Positions 1 to 7,630 of a stretch of 43,133 nucleotides of DNA are shown here, piece by piece. The notes under the pieces are model-generated. The model saw nothing but the letters and a program-made list of their open reading frames with translations, had not been told where the DNA came from and searched no databases. A program made the position numbers and the translations under genes. Origin of the DNA: a virus. The DNA lies in the IMG/VR virus record IMGVR_UViG_3300037070_003571, positions 1 to 43,133 of that record; one strand, 5' to 3'. How positions within the stretch are numbered: position 1 is the stretch's first letter; the number at the start of each line of letters is the position of its first letter.

Positions 1-7
1 GAGGAGG

Positions 8-224
8 GAGCGGCAAATCCAGTACTGGGCGGTCACGGTGTTGAACCACATCGAGCCGGCCGAATAGAACGCGGTGCTGTCGTCGCTGGCGCCGGGGTTG
101 GTGACGGCGGTGAGGTTGTCCTTCTGGCCGAACTGGCTGAGCTGCAGCTTGCGCGAATTGCCGCCCTGCGCCGCGTAGAGGTACTCGGTGAAGTCCGGGG
201 TGGAAGCCGCTGTAAGCGCAGTGA
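8..224. repeat. Terminal direct repeat, left copy
   Basis: Bases 8-224 are identical to 42917-43133 by direct reading (offset 42,909). Bases 1-7 do not match the equivalent right-end sequence. The repeat lies inside one minus-strand virion gene that reads through intact when the ends are joined. This looks like the overlap of a circular assembly, or of a circularly permuted genome, rather than natural T7-like ends, which would not be expected to cut a structural gene. Confidence 0.9.
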
Positions 225-240
225 GTTTTGTGTTGGCCAT
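8..240 (-). CDS. Joint-spanning fibre-like virion protein, N-terminal part
   Basis: ATG at 240 (minus) opens a reading frame beginning MANTKLTALTAAS that runs to the left edge and continues in frame at 43133 on the right, ending with TAG at 42298. The rejoined protein is 283 residues. It begins two bases after the stop of the 112-residue gene at 243-581. Recognisable N-terminal character is a short adaptor-like stretch followed by small-residue-rich sequence, common in phage fibre or head-decoration proteins. Function is inferred only from its place between portal and scaffold in the virion operon. Bases 1-7 do not continue the gene and look like end noise. Confidence 0.75.
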
Positions 241-242
241 GG

Positions 243-581
243 CTAGGGGTCCAAGAGGAGCAGCGAGACGCCGTCCTCCAGCAGGAGGAAGGAGGTTCCG
301 TCTTCGAGCAGCAGGGCGTTGGTGACGCCGGAGGGCGTCCATGTGCCCATCGCGCCCCAGCTGCCGGCGCCCTGGCTGGCGGCGAATGCGGCCATGGCAT
401 CGCTGAGGTTGGAGTAGGAGGCGCCCAACTGGATGTTGATCCAGGCCAGCAGCCGCTCATCGAAGGTGCGCGGCGGCACGCTGGCGAGGTCGAACAGCGC
501 GTGCCAGTCGCCCTCGTAGGTGTAGGCCGTGCCGGTGACGGCGCGGACAGAGGCCTGGCGAAGCTCCTGGTTGGTGCTCAT
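243..581 (-). CDS. Small virion-operon protein with repeated LLLEDG tail
   Basis: A 112-residue protein whose ATG (581) overlaps the portal stop as ATGA, so it is translationally coupled to the portal. The C-terminus carries LLLEDG twice and then LLLLDP, a beta-strand-like repeat often seen at the ends of small phage structural proteins. Position directly after the portal and before fibre-like genes suggests a head or tail accessory role. I do not recognise a named family. Confidence 0.7.
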   Translation of the reverse strand: MSTNQELRQASVRAVTGTAYTYEGDWHALFDLASVPPRTFDERLLAWINIQLGASYSNLSDAMAAFAASQGAGSWGAMGTWTPSGVTNALLLEDGTSFLLLEDGVSLLLLDP

Positions 582-2884
582 CCCTCACCCTTCGGCTTCG
601 GCGGCGAGGTGGCGTCCTTGGCGAACTCGCGGGCCTGGTAGCGCAGCAGCGCCTCGCGCTCCTGGGTGGCCAACTCGTTGCGCTGGTAGTCGCGGTCCTC
701 CTGGTGCTGGGCGAGGGTGCGCAGGTTGTCGGCTTGGATTTCGGCGCGGTCGGTCTCGACATCGGCCCGCGCCTTGGCGGCGCCGGTCTGCGCCTTCAGC
801 TGCTCGGCCTGGGCGCTCATCAGCTTGGCCTGGGCGCCGACGCCGGCCGCCTGGGCCTGCATCTTTTGGGCCTCGACGATGCCGGCGGGGGTCTGGTTCT
901 TGCCGTCCTGGCCGCCGCCTGGAGGGGCCTGGGCGATGCCCTGCTGCAGGGTGTCCAGGGCGCGGCCGAAGTCCTCTTCGATCTCGCGCCCGTCGTGCAT
1001 CGACTGGATCAGCCACTTTGCGGTGGCGGTCACCAGCGAAGCGGCCTGCGGGTAGAGTTGGATCAGCGGGATGGTCTTGGAGATGTAGAGGCCCAGCACC
1101 TGGGTCACCTGCACCCGCCGCTCGACCGTCTCGGTGGCGTCCGGCTCGATGGTGCTGTCGGTCTCGATGTCGATGCGGAAGGAGCGGGTGACGTTGTCGC
1201 GCAGCAGCTCGGTGACCTCCGACCAGGTCGGGCGGCCGAGCAGCTCCATCACCTCCGGCGGCGGCTGGAACGGGCGGGTCATCGGCGCCGGCGGCGGTGG
1301 TTGTCCAGGTTGCATCGGCGCCTGCTGCTGGGCGGCCATCGCCTGCTGCTGCATCGCCTGCTGCTGGGCCTGCATGGCCAGGGACTGCTGCAGCTGCTGC
1401 CTCTGCTGGGGGTCCTTCAGCATCTTGAGGTTGGTCATCGCCGCCAGGGTTTCCGAGCTGAACCTGGCGGCGATGACCTCGCCGACCAGCTCCACGGCGT
1501 CGCGGCAGAAGCGGGCGATGTCGCGCTGCTTGCAGCGCACCCGGCTTGAGCCCCAGACCTGCTTGGTGCGGGTGGCGGTGGCGGTCTCGCGGGGATCGTT
1601 GTCGCCCCGCAAGATGTCAGAGATGCCTGTGATTTGATAAACGTCGTCAATCAGTTGCTTGCGCGCCTGAATGCAGCTGGTGATGGTGGTGATGACCATG
1701 TCGAGCGGCAGCCACTCGATCAGGCCCTTGACCCCGCCCGCGTCCGAGTAGGCGGCCCAGCTGTCCACCGGGATCAGCTCGTTGGTGTCGCGCTCGAACA
1801 GGTTCTGCAGGTCTTTGCCGACCTGCGAGCCGGCGGCGTAGAAGCCGCGCATTTTCAGGGCGTCGGTGAGCCTGCCGATCCTGGCGGTCAGCTCGTCGAT
1901 GTCCTTCAGCTGGCTGCGGTAATAGATGATGTCCGGGGTCGGCAGCAGGCTGTCGGGCCCGGTGGTGGCCAGGAGCGGCCGGGGGCACGGGAAAAACTCG
2001 GTCAGCCCCAGCGGGTCGTCGCGCTCGTCGAGCGGCTTCTCGGGATAGTCGAGGTTGATCCAGCAGGCCTTGCGGCTGGGCTTGTCCCAGACCTCCCAGA
2101 CCTCGGCCTTGCGGTGCGGGCTGTTGTGGTCCTCGGGGCGGTCGGGCTCCTCGGGGGCCTTGTGGTTCAGCGGCACGTGCTTGCCGCAGTCGGGGAAGCG
2201 GGCGACCAACTCCTTGCGGGTCATGAACACCCGCCGCGCCGTCCAGCGGACCTCGGTCCACTTGCGCGCGACATTGGTCAGGAAGTCGTCCCAGGTGACG
2301 TGATCGAGCACCGCCTCCTCCCAGTCGACGACGTCGTAGGCTTCGCCGCCCTGGGAGACCTGCTCGCCGCCGACCATCTCGTCGCCGCCGGGCAGCTCCT
2401 TGCGCAGCTTCGGCTGGTAGCGGACCCAGACCTGCCCCTGCCCCACCAGCAGGTATTCGTCGCGGGCCCCGCAGAAGATGTCGGCGGTGTCGCGAGCTTC
2501 CAGGTTGAAGCGGATCGCCCGCTCCAGCACCTCGGAGGTCATCCGCGCCAGCGGGTCCTCGTCGTGGTAGCGGCGGCGGACCACCGGCTTGGGGGCGTAG
2601 GCGAAGGTGGCCGGCTTCAGCGTCTCGATGTTCGACCAGAACAGGCTGAGCCGCCGCCCCCGGGGCGCGTTGGCCGGGGTCGAAACCTTCTCCATCTGCC
2701 GGAAGCGGCGGATGATGTCCTTGTTCTGCCGGACCCAGGCTTCGCGGCCCCGGAGCGCGGTGCGGATTTCATCGATCCACGCCTTGGCGCTCGCCGACTG
2801 GGCGTTATCCCCGGCGCCCTTCGGTTCGGGCTCGCCCTCGGCCTTTTTCGCAGGGGCCGACCCGTATTCCGCAGCCTCGGCCAT
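578..2884 (-). CDS. Portal protein
   Basis: 768 residues, close in size to P22-type portals (about 725). The protein forms the dodecameric ring at the unique capsid vertex through which DNA is packaged by the terminase and later ejected. Residues about 40-480 have the clip/stem/wing-like composition of podoviral portals. A Q/A/P-rich stretch lies near 500-540, and the last roughly 100 residues are a charged helical segment like the barrel seen in P22-like portals. It is the first gene of the leftward late operon and is divergent from the large terminase. The assignment rests on length, sequence style and position, since portals have few diagnostic motifs. The Shine-Dalgarno is weak (GAGG about 17 bases upstream). 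Confidence 0.85.
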   Translation of the reverse strand: MAEAAEYGSAPAKKAEGEPEPKGAGDNAQSASAKAWIDEIRTALRGREAWVRQNKDIIRRFRQMEKVSTPANAPRGRRLSLFWSNIETLKPATFAYAPKPVVRRRYHDEDPLARMTSEVLERAIRFNLEARDTADIFCGARDEYLLVGQGQVWVRYQPKLRKELPGGDEMVGGEQVSQGGEAYDVVDWEEAVLDHVTWDDFLTNVARKWTEVRWTARRVFMTRKELVARFPDCGKHVPLNHKAPEEPDRPEDHNSPHRKAEVWEVWDKPSRKACWINLDYPEKPLDERDDPLGLTEFFPCPRPLLATTGPDSLLPTPDIIYYRSQLKDIDELTARIGRLTDALKMRGFYAAGSQVGKDLQNLFERDTNELIPVDSWAAYSDAGGVKGLIEWLPLDMVITTITSCIQARKQLIDDVYQITGISDILRGDNDPRETATATRTKQVWGSSRVRCKQRDIARFCRDAVELVGEVIAARFSSETLAAMTNLKMLKDPQQRQQLQQSLAMQAQQQAMQQQAMAAQQQAPMQPGQPPPPAPMTRPFQPPPEVMELLGRPTWSEVTELLRDNVTRSFRIDIETDSTIEPDATETVERRVQVTQVLGLYISKTIPLIQLYPQAASLVTATAKWLIQSMHDGREIEEDFGRALDTLQQGIAQAPPGGGQDGKNQTPAGIVEAQKMQAQAAGVGAQAKLMSAQAEQLKAQTGAAKARADVETDRAEIQADNLRTLAQHQEDRDYQRNELATQEREALLRYQAREFAKDATSPPKPKGEG

Positions 2885-3024
2885 GCGGCCAAGTCTAGAA
2901 CCTCACGGACCACGTTAGCTTTGGGCTCACAATTGTGCGGTTCGCGGCAATTGAAGTGTTGACGGCGCGGCTCGCTTTGAGGTGGTATTAATGAGGGGTG
3001 TCCTACCGCCATAGGTGTAATCAC
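2885..3024. promoter_or_regulatory. Divergent control region between portal and terminase
   Basis: This 140-base gap must hold the start of the leftward virion operon and of the rightward terminase group. It contains a perfect 10-base palindrome, CACAATTGTG (2928-2937), a candidate operator. A TTGACG box (2959-2964) is followed 21 bases later by TATTAA (2986-2991), reading rightward. The spacing is longer than the usual 16-18, so this promoter is only tentative. Confidence 0.4.
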
Positions 3025-3183
3025 ATGGTTGACCACGACGACGACGCCGAGCTGCCCTTCATGCTTGGCGGTGATCCGGCCCCCGAGCTGGGGCCCGACG
3101 ACGAGGACGACGAGGAGGATGCTCCTGAGGAGGAGGGCGAAGCGCGCCCTACGCCGGCGCCGGAGGAGCCCCCGGCCGCCTGA
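3025..3183 (+). CDS. Small acidic protein upstream of terminase
   Basis: 52 residues from ATG 3025, preceded by TAGGTG at a suitable distance. A GTG at 2998 would add nine residues. The centre is a run of Asp and Glu and the end is Pro/Ala-rich, so the protein should be strongly acidic and disordered. It is the first gene of the rightward group that includes the large terminase. No family recognised; a DNA-mimic or packaging accessory role is possible but unsupported. Confidence 0.5.
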   Translation: MVDHDDDAELPFMLGGDPAPELGPDDEDDEEDAPEEEGEARPTPAPEEPPAA

Positions 3184-3191
3184 CCCTCACC

Positions 3192-3356
3192 TTGTCGGCA
3201 ATTGAACAAGAGCGCCTGGCCTACGCCGTGACGCTCGCCGCCGCAGACCTGGACGTGAGCGAGGCCGAGGCCCGCAACTTCCTGGTCTCGGTGGCGGTCG
3301 GCCGGTTTCTCGCCGGCGCCCATGAAGGAGGCTTCAGGCCCACCGACTTGCGGTGA
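3192..3356 (+). CDS. 54-residue protein coupled to large terminase
   Basis: A TTG start at 3192 opens a 54-residue frame (SAIEQERLAYAVTLAA...) ending at TGA 3354-3356, which overlaps the GTG start of the terminase as GTGA. The sequence is a plausible compact helical protein with an Ala/Glu pattern and a FLVSVAVGRFL core. The overlap argues that it is real and translationally coupled to packaging. The start is uncertain because no ATG is available. Family unknown. Confidence 0.5.
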   Translation: MSAIEQERLAYAVTLAAADLDVSEAEARNFLVSVAVGRFLAGAHEGGFRPTDLR

Positions 3357-4789
3357 GCGTCTGGAAGCCCCAGCCCGGGCCGCAGCTGCACGCCATCGAG
3401 GCGACCTGGGCGCCTGAACTGTTCTACGGAGGGGCCGCCGGCGGCGGCAAGAGCGACTACCTGCTGGGCGACTACCTGCAGGACGTGACCCGCTACGAGC
3501 AAGCGTGGCAGGGGATCATCTTTCGACGGACGTTCCCCGAACTGGAGGAGCTGCAGGCGCGCTCGCGGGAGATTTACCCGCAGACCGGGGCGATCTGGAG
3601 CGAGGCGCGGCGGACCTGGACCTGGGGCAACGGGGCGGCGCTGAAGATGCGCTACCTGGAGCGGGACATGGACGCCACCCGCTACCTGGGCCATCAGTAC
3701 GCCTGGGAGGGGTGGGACGAGCTGACCCAGTGGCCGAGCCTCTACGGCTACCGCTACCTGCGCGCCCGCCTGCGCAGCGCCCACAACGTGCCCACCAAGC
3801 GGATCAGGGCGGCGGCCAACCCGGGCGGCCCCGGCCACCTGGCGGTGAAGGCCTATTTCATCGACCCGGCGCCGATGGGCTATGAGCCGATCAAGGACCC
3901 GGAGACCGGCTCGGACCGCATCTTCATTCCGGCCAAGCTGCGCGACAACCAAATCCTGCTGGCCAACGACCCCAACTACGAGGGCCGGCTGAAGGGCCTG
4001 CCGGGGGTGCTGGTCAAGGCCATGCTCGACGGCGACTGGAACATCGTCGAGGGCTGCTTCTTCGACAACTGGAGTGGCCGCAACATCATCCGGCCGTTCA
4101 CCATCCCTGACGACTGGCTCAGGTTCCGCGCCATGGACTGGGGATCGGCCCGCCCTTTCTCCATCGGCTGGTTTGCGGTCTGCCAAGAGCCGGTGGAGGT
4201 GGAGAGCCAGACCGGGACGGTGATGCTGCCCCGGGGGTGTCTGATCCGGTATCGCGAGTGGTACGGCTGTGCTGGGGAACCGAACGTCGGCCTGAAGCTG
4301 ACAGCTGAACAGGTCGCGTTCGGGATCAAGGACCGCCAGAGCGAGAGCGTCGCCTATGGCGTCGCTGACCCGGCGATTTTCTCCTCCGATGGCGGCCCCT
4401 CCATCGCCGAGCGGATGTTCCGCAACGGCGTGGTCTGGCGCCGGGCCGACAACAGCCGGGTGGCCAAAAGCGGCCACATGGGCGGCTGGGACCAGATGCG
4501 CTCGCGGATCGGCGGCGACGAGGAGGGGCCCATGCTGGTCAGCTTCCACACCTGCCGGGACTTCATCCGCACCATCCCGGTGATGCAGCATGACCAGAGC
4601 CGGGCCGAGGACATCGACACGGCCGGCGAGGACCACGCCGCCGACGAGTGCCGCTACGCCTGCATGAGCCGGCCGTGGATCAACGATCCGCCGGCGCCGA
4701 AGGAAGCGATCCGGCCCCTCGGCCAGATGACCTTCTCCGAGGTGCTGGCGTTCAACGATCGGCTGCAGGAGGCGGCGAACGACTGGTGA
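3353..4789 (+). CDS. terL: Terminase large subunit (packaging ATPase-nuclease)
   Basis: 478 residues. The protein docks on the portal, pumps DNA into the procapsid using ATP and cuts the concatemer. The Walker A motif GGAAGGGKS is at 26-34, and a Walker B with catalytic acid is in YAWEGWDEL around 116-124. The C-terminal RNase H-like nuclease has its acidic residues in AMDWGS (D262), VADPAIF (D339) and DTAGEDHAADE (about 422-432). Length is normal. The GTG start overlaps the upstream small gene. The gene faces away from the portal and meets the convergent 4790-5032 gene stop to stop. Its small-subunit partner is about 7 kb away on the opposite strand, which is unusual. Confidence 0.95.
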   Translation: MSVWKPQPGPQLHAIEATWAPELFYGGAAGGGKSDYLLGDYLQDVTRYEQAWQGIIFRRTFPELEELQARSREIYPQTGAIWSEARRTWTWGNGAALKMRYLERDMDATRYLGHQYAWEGWDELTQWPSLYGYRYLRARLRSAHNVPTKRIRAAANPGGPGHLAVKAYFIDPAPMGYEPIKDPETGSDRIFIPAKLRDNQILLANDPNYEGRLKGLPGVLVKAMLDGDWNIVEGCFFDNWSGRNIIRPFTIPDDWLRFRAMDWGSARPFSIGWFAVCQEPVEVESQTGTVMLPRGCLIRYREWYGCAGEPNVGLKLTAEQVAFGIKDRQSESVAYGVADPAIFSSDGGPSIAERMFRNGVVWRRADNSRVAKSGHMGGWDQMRSRIGGDEEGPMLVSFHTCRDFIRTIPVMQHDQSRAEDIDTAGEDHAADECRYACMSRPWINDPPAPKEAIRPLGQMTFSEVLAFNDRLQEAANDW

Positions 4790-5032
4790 TCAGCACATCC
4801 AGGTCTCGATGATCACCGGGTCGTCGCTCTCGTCGCGAGGCATGCAGATGTAGCCGCGTTCCTGCATCCAGTCGCGCAGCTCCTCCAGGTCCCGTATCAG
4901 GATTATCGATCCGGTGGGCTCAGGCTGCGGCAGCGAATAGTGCAGCCGCGCCACGTAGAACTTCGGCCAGTCCTTCGGGTGATCGTAGATCACCCACATC
5001 GGCAAGCGCTTGGGATCGACAACCACGGCCAT
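4790..5032 (-). CDS. Isolated 80-residue protein with its own promoter
   Basis: 80 residues starting MAVVVDPKRL, with GGGGAGG six bases before the ATG. Unlike its minus-strand neighbours it is not coupled. A hairpin ends the upstream cluster, and a TTGAAA-N16-TATTCT promoter precedes this gene. The stop abuts the terminase stop. The sequence has mixed aromatic and acidic residues and no recognisable motif. Independent expression between terminator and terminase is the typical setting of a moron or regulator, but the function is unknown. Confidence 0.65.
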   Translation of the reverse strand: MAVVVDPKRLPMWVIYDHPKDWPKFYVARLHYSLPQPEPTGSIILIRDLEELRDWMQERGYICMPRDESDDPVIIETWMC

Positions 5033-5051
5033 GTTGGCCTCCCCTCAAGAA

Positions 5052-5079
5052 GAGGGCCGCCGGGGCATTGGCGGCCCTC
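5052..5079 (-). promoter_or_regulatory. GC-rich hairpin in leader of 4790-5032 gene
   Basis: A perfect 10-bp stem (5052-5061 with 5070-5079) around an 8-base loop lies in the leader, about 20 bases before the ATG. There is no T-run after it in the minus direction, so attenuation or mRNA stabilisation fits better than simple termination. Confidence 0.45.
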
Positions 5080-5115
5080 CCCACAGTGGTCTTGCACCCC
5101 ATCAGGGGTTCACAC

Positions 5116-5143
5116 AGAATACCCGCTCGCCAGGAGGTTTCAA
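5116..5143 (-). promoter_or_regulatory. Candidate promoter for 4790-5032 gene
   Basis: On the minus strand TTGAAA (5138-5143) is separated by 16 bases from TATTCT (5116-5121), a good sigma-70-type arrangement. It lies downstream of the terminator hairpin that closes the long small-gene cluster. Confidence 0.5.
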
Positions 5144-5229
5144 GGCTTGCAGGCGTCGCCTATGGGGCGTAATTTGGTGCGTGGCCATGAGCACACGGCC
5201 CAACCTGCGTGTAACCTCCGCGTGGTGAG

Positions 5230-5269
5230 ACCCGGCGCCGGCCACCCCCATCCTAGGTCGGCGCCGGGT
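5230..5269 (-). terminator. Hairpin terminator at end of small-gene cluster
   Basis: An 11-bp perfect inverted repeat (5230-5240 with 5259-5269, 18-base loop) spans the stop codon of the last clustered gene (TAG at 5253). It is very GC-rich but has no U-tract, so termination may be weak or factor-assisted. Confidence 0.5.
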
Positions 5270-5576
5270 GATCCAGCCCCAGCTTCTCCTGCAGGCCCTC
5301 GACCACCTCCATGTGACCCAGCTCCGCCTCGGCCCAGGTCGCGTAGCGCCATTGCCGGTCGCCGGCCTCGTAGTCGTCGAACACCATGGTCTCGAACAGG
5401 ATCGGCGGGCCGCCGAAGTGGTTGTGATCCAGGCCCAGGAACACGGTGGAGACCACCACCCCAGGGGCGACCTCGGTGCGGGCGACGATGCGGTTCTGGC
5501 GACTGAACCCGAACCCCCACTCCATCCGGCTTACCCGGCGCACCTCATGGCCTTCGAGCAGGTAGTAGCCGGTCAC
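5253..5576 (-). CDS. 107-residue hypothetical, last of small-gene cluster
   Basis: 107 residues from a GTG overlapping the previous stop (GTGA). Well-formed alpha/beta sequence with many aromatic and acidic residues, ending in EKLGLDHPAPT. The fold looks like the small soluble phage proteins often found in accessory clusters, but I cannot name a family. It is followed directly by the hairpin at 5230-5269. Confidence 0.65.
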   Translation of the reverse strand: MTGYYLLEGHEVRRVSRMEWGFGFSRQNRIVARTEVAPGVVVSTVFLGLDHNHFGGPPILFETMVFDDYEAGDRQWRYATWAEAELGHMEVVEGLQEKLGLDHPAPT

Positions 5577-5761
5577 GGCCGCGTCACCTTCCCGCCGCCG
5601 GCTCTGACCAGCGCGATCAGCTGCATGTAGATGCGCCCCAGCGTGGCTTCATCGTGGTGGTCGATGGTGATGCGCCGGGCGCGGTCCAGCGACAGCCGGA
5701 CCTGAGCCCAGTCGCTCAGCGAGCCGATCACCTCCTGGCCGGGCAGCAGCGGTTCGCTCAT
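5573..5761 (-). CDS. 62-residue hypothetical
   Basis: 62 residues; ATG overlaps the upstream stop (ATGA). Contains a basic helix (LSLDRARRITIDHHDEA) followed by a hydrophobic helix. No family recognised. It sits in the fully coupled leftward cluster, so it is probably co-translated with its neighbours. Confidence 0.6.
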   Translation of the reverse strand: MSEPLLPGQEVIGSLSDWAQVRLSLDRARRITIDHHDEATLGRIYMQLIALVRAGGGKVTRP

Positions 5762-6051
5762 GGCAGCGCCGTCAGCTTCTTGGCCACCACGAAGACAGCC
5801 GTCTTGGGCTTGTCGTCCCACTCCACGAAGTAGCCGACGCCGACCTCGGGGGCATAGATCGAGCCCAGCACCGCGCCGTGGCTCCCCAGGGGGGTGAGGT
5901 CACCCGAAGGGTCCTCGGCGGTCTTGGCGACCCGCGTGCCGTTCCTCCAGGCGCCAAGAGCCTGGTTGCGGGTGAACACTCCCTCGTAGCCGGGCCAGTG
6001 GTCGATCTGGAGCCGGCGAGCAACCAGGTCTGGGATGGGGACCTCATTCAC
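5758..6051 (-). CDS. 97-residue hypothetical
   Basis: 97 residues from a GTG overlapping the upstream stop (GTGA). Contains short beta-strand patterns (GVGYFVEWDD, TAVFVVAKKL) suggestive of a small beta-barrel or SH3-like fold. That is inference; no family is recognised. Confidence 0.6.
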   Translation of the reverse strand: MNEVPIPDLVARRLQIDHWPGYEGVFTRNQALGAWRNGTRVAKTAEDPSGDLTPLGSHGAVLGSIYAPEVGVGYFVEWDDKPKTAVFVVAKKLTALP

Positions 6052-6386
6052 GGACGCGAGCCCCAGGCCTTCCTGGCGGCGCGGATGTGGCCCTTGTCGA
6101 TGCGCCAGCCGGGGCCGTAGAGGGCCGGGTCGGTGTCGTGGCCGGTGAGGCGCGGCGCCGCCAGGGCGAACGGGGCCAACGCGGTGCGCTGCAGGGCGAT
6201 CAGCTGGGCCTGGCGTCGGATGATTTCGCTCTGCGCCTCCATGCGGTCGGCCCCGGCCTTCAGCGCGTCGTCTACGTCCTTGCTGGAGCGGGTGAAGCGC
6301 AAGGTGTTGGTCAAAGCCCTGAGGTCCGCAGGTTCGATCAACTCGGCTGTAATCCGCTTGGCCTCCGTAACATGGGTAATGCTCAT
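6048..6386 (-). CDS. 112-residue hypothetical with helical middle
   Basis: 112 residues. A charged amphipathic region at about 25-70 (KAGADRMEAQSEIIRRQAQL) looks coiled-coil-like, followed by a Gly/Pro-containing C-terminus (YGPGWRIDKGHIRAARKAW). Such mixed proteins are common in phage accessory clusters, but the function is unknown. Coupled on both sides. Confidence 0.6.
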   Translation of the reverse strand: MSITHVTEAKRITAELIEPADLRALTNTLRFTRSSKDVDDALKAGADRMEAQSEIIRRQAQLIALQRTALAPFALAAPRLTGHDTDPALYGPGWRIDKGHIRAARKAWGSRP

Positions 6387-6670
6387 GATGTCCCGTCTTC
6401 CTCAGTAACGCCCCCGCTGAGAGGCTTGGGTGGATCTTCGAACATGAAGTCGTGAGCCCAGTTTTGTCTATAATTATTGCACGCTGGGCAGCGCCAGCCA
6501 TCAGCGGTGGCGACCAGCTGGCCGTTGTCGATGTGCATGGCGTCGGCGTACCGGGTGTGGGCTTCGTCTGAGCGGTCGTTGCCGCAGGTGAACGGGTGGA
6601 CCGTACCAGCGGCCTGCCAGCGGTTCAGCGCCGCCACCTGCTTGGCGGTCCAGGGGGTGGAGACCTTCAA
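6383..6670 (-). CDS. Small putative zinc-binding protein
   Basis: 95 residues. Cysteines occur in HPFTCG near residue 29 and in WRCPAC near 61, spaced as in small treble-clef or zinc-ribbon proteins. The opening WTAKQVAALNRWQ and the HPFTC motif recur in small uncharacterised phage and bacterial proteins, as far as I recall. Nucleic-acid binding is a guess. ATG overlaps the preceding stop. Confidence 0.65.
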   Translation of the reverse strand: MKVSTPWTAKQVAALNRWQAAGTVHPFTCGNDRSDEAHTRYADAMHIDNGQLVATADGWRCPACNNYRQNWAHDFMFEDPPKPLSGGVTEEDGTS

Positions 6671-6993
6671 TGCTTGGTCTCCTCGGGGGGCTGCGGTTGG
6701 GTCGGCGCGACGGCCTCGTAGGCCGCGACGTTGGCTTTGATCCTGGCGCCGAAGGCGTCGATCTTGGCCAGGTGCTCAGCCCAATTGCGCTGCATGAGCC
6801 AGCCGAGCCAGCCGTTGGAAACCAGCAGGCCGGCGCCGCTGACTAGGTTGAAGGTGACCACGGCGACGCTGAACCGGCGCAGGGACTCTGAGGGTCGCCA
6901 ATGGGTGTAGTAGGCCATGGCGGCGGTGATCAGGCCGGCGAGCACGGCGGCGGCGAGCACAATCGGGGCGTAGGCCTCTTTCGATAGCTTCAT
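6667..6993 (-). CDS. Two-helix membrane protein
   Basis: 108 residues with a good Shine-Dalgarno (GGAAGG). Two hydrophobic segments, about 9-28 and 44-66, each long enough to span a membrane, then a charged cytoplasmic-type tail ending PPEETKH. Size and topology would suit a class II holin or a superinfection-exclusion protein, but there is no adjacent endolysin and no diagnostic motif. Confidence 0.6.
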   Translation of the reverse strand: MKLSKEAYAPIVLAAAVLAGLITAAMAYYTHWRPSESLRRFSVAVVTFNLVSGAGLLVSNGWLGWLMQRNWAEHLAKIDAFGARIKANVAAYEAVAPTQPQPPEETKH

Positions 6994-7379
6994 GAACCTT
7001 CCGACCCCGGCTGCGTTCTAGCTGTATGGTCGAGCTTCTCGTCCTGCTCGTGGTCGCGCTCTTGGCGGTGGCCATCGTCTGGTGGGTGATCCAGAAAATC
7101 CCCCTCCCTGCGCCGTTCACGTGGATCGGGGCCGCCGTCATCGGCTTGGTGGCCCTCTTGCTGCTCTTGTGGTTCGCCCAGCGGCTGCTGCACACCGGCC
7201 TCCCCTAAGTCGGGCCCGTTGTCGGGGTTGGTATAGGCGCCGACCACCGCCATGGCGCCGGCCATGTAGGCCTGCTGCAACAGGGGCGACTGCAGCTGCC
7301 ACGGCAGCAGCTTGAGGCCCATGGTGTCGAGCGCGTACAGCCGAACCGTCTCGTAGTTCACGGCGCCGAGGTTCACCAT
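6990..7379 (-). CDS. Hypothetical, overlapping an antisense membrane gene
   Basis: 129 residues from ATG 7379 (GTG at 7382 also possible), both overlapping the upstream stop. Its own stop overlaps the next ATG, the same coupling as all neighbours. The first 58 residues look like a normal folded protein. The rest is a low-complexity Gln/Glu/Asp/Arg tail that exactly faces a convincing hydrophobic plus-strand gene (7026-7208). The tail may be a by-product of that gene, or both may be used. Confidence 0.5.
   Translation of the reverse strand: MVNLGAVNYETVRLYALDTMGLKLLPWQLQSPLLQQAYMAGAMAVVGAYTNPDNGPDLGEAGVQQPLGEPQEQQEGHQADDGGPDPRERRREGDFLDHPPDDGHRQERDHEQDEKLDHTARTQPGSEGS
7026..7208 (+). CDS. Small membrane protein encoded antisense
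   Basis: 60 residues on the plus strand inside a minus-strand cluster. Two transmembrane helices flank an IPLPAPF turn (VWWVIQKIPLPAPFTWIG), then a Leu/Val-rich helix. That turn between two helices recurs in small membrane proteins of phages and bacteria, which makes the plus frame more convincing than its antisense. No clear Shine-Dalgarno is visible. Role unknown. Confidence 0.5.
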   Translation: MVELLVLLVVALLAVAIVWWVIQKIPLPAPFTWIGAAVIGLVALLLLLWFAQRLLHTGLP

Positions 7380-7630
7380 CACGTCTCCTTCGTCGCGCTC
7401 ACCCAGGCGGCCATCATCTCCTTGAACCCCGGCTGGCGCACCATGCCGGCGGCCATTTCAGGGGTGATTGGCACCAGGTCGGGGCCGTCTTCCAGCAGCC
7501 GGAACATGAACAGCGCGCCACAGTCGCAGATAGCGCCCAGCAGCGGGGCGCTGCCGTCCTTGGGCGGCTTGCCGTACGGCGGGCCCGCCGGCTTGGTGCT
7601 GCCGCAGCGTGGGCAGGCGATCGTGATCAT
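7379..7630 (-). CDS. Small zinc-ribbon-like protein
   Basis: 83 residues. CPRCG near the N-terminus and CDCG near residue 36 form a four-cysteine pattern typical of zinc ribbons. The C-terminal half is helical and acidic. Zinc binding is inferred from the cysteines; the partner is unknown. ATG and stop overlap both neighbours. Confidence 0.6.
   Translation of the reverse strand: MITIACPRCGSTKPAGPPYGKPPKDGSAPLLGAICDCGALFMFRLLEDGPDLVPITPEMAAGMVRQPGFKEMMAAWVSATKET

Noticed and set aside
1634-2962. Plus-strand open frame of 442 codons opposite the portal
   Set aside because: Antisense of the portal with no ribosome-binding site and no protein-like composition.
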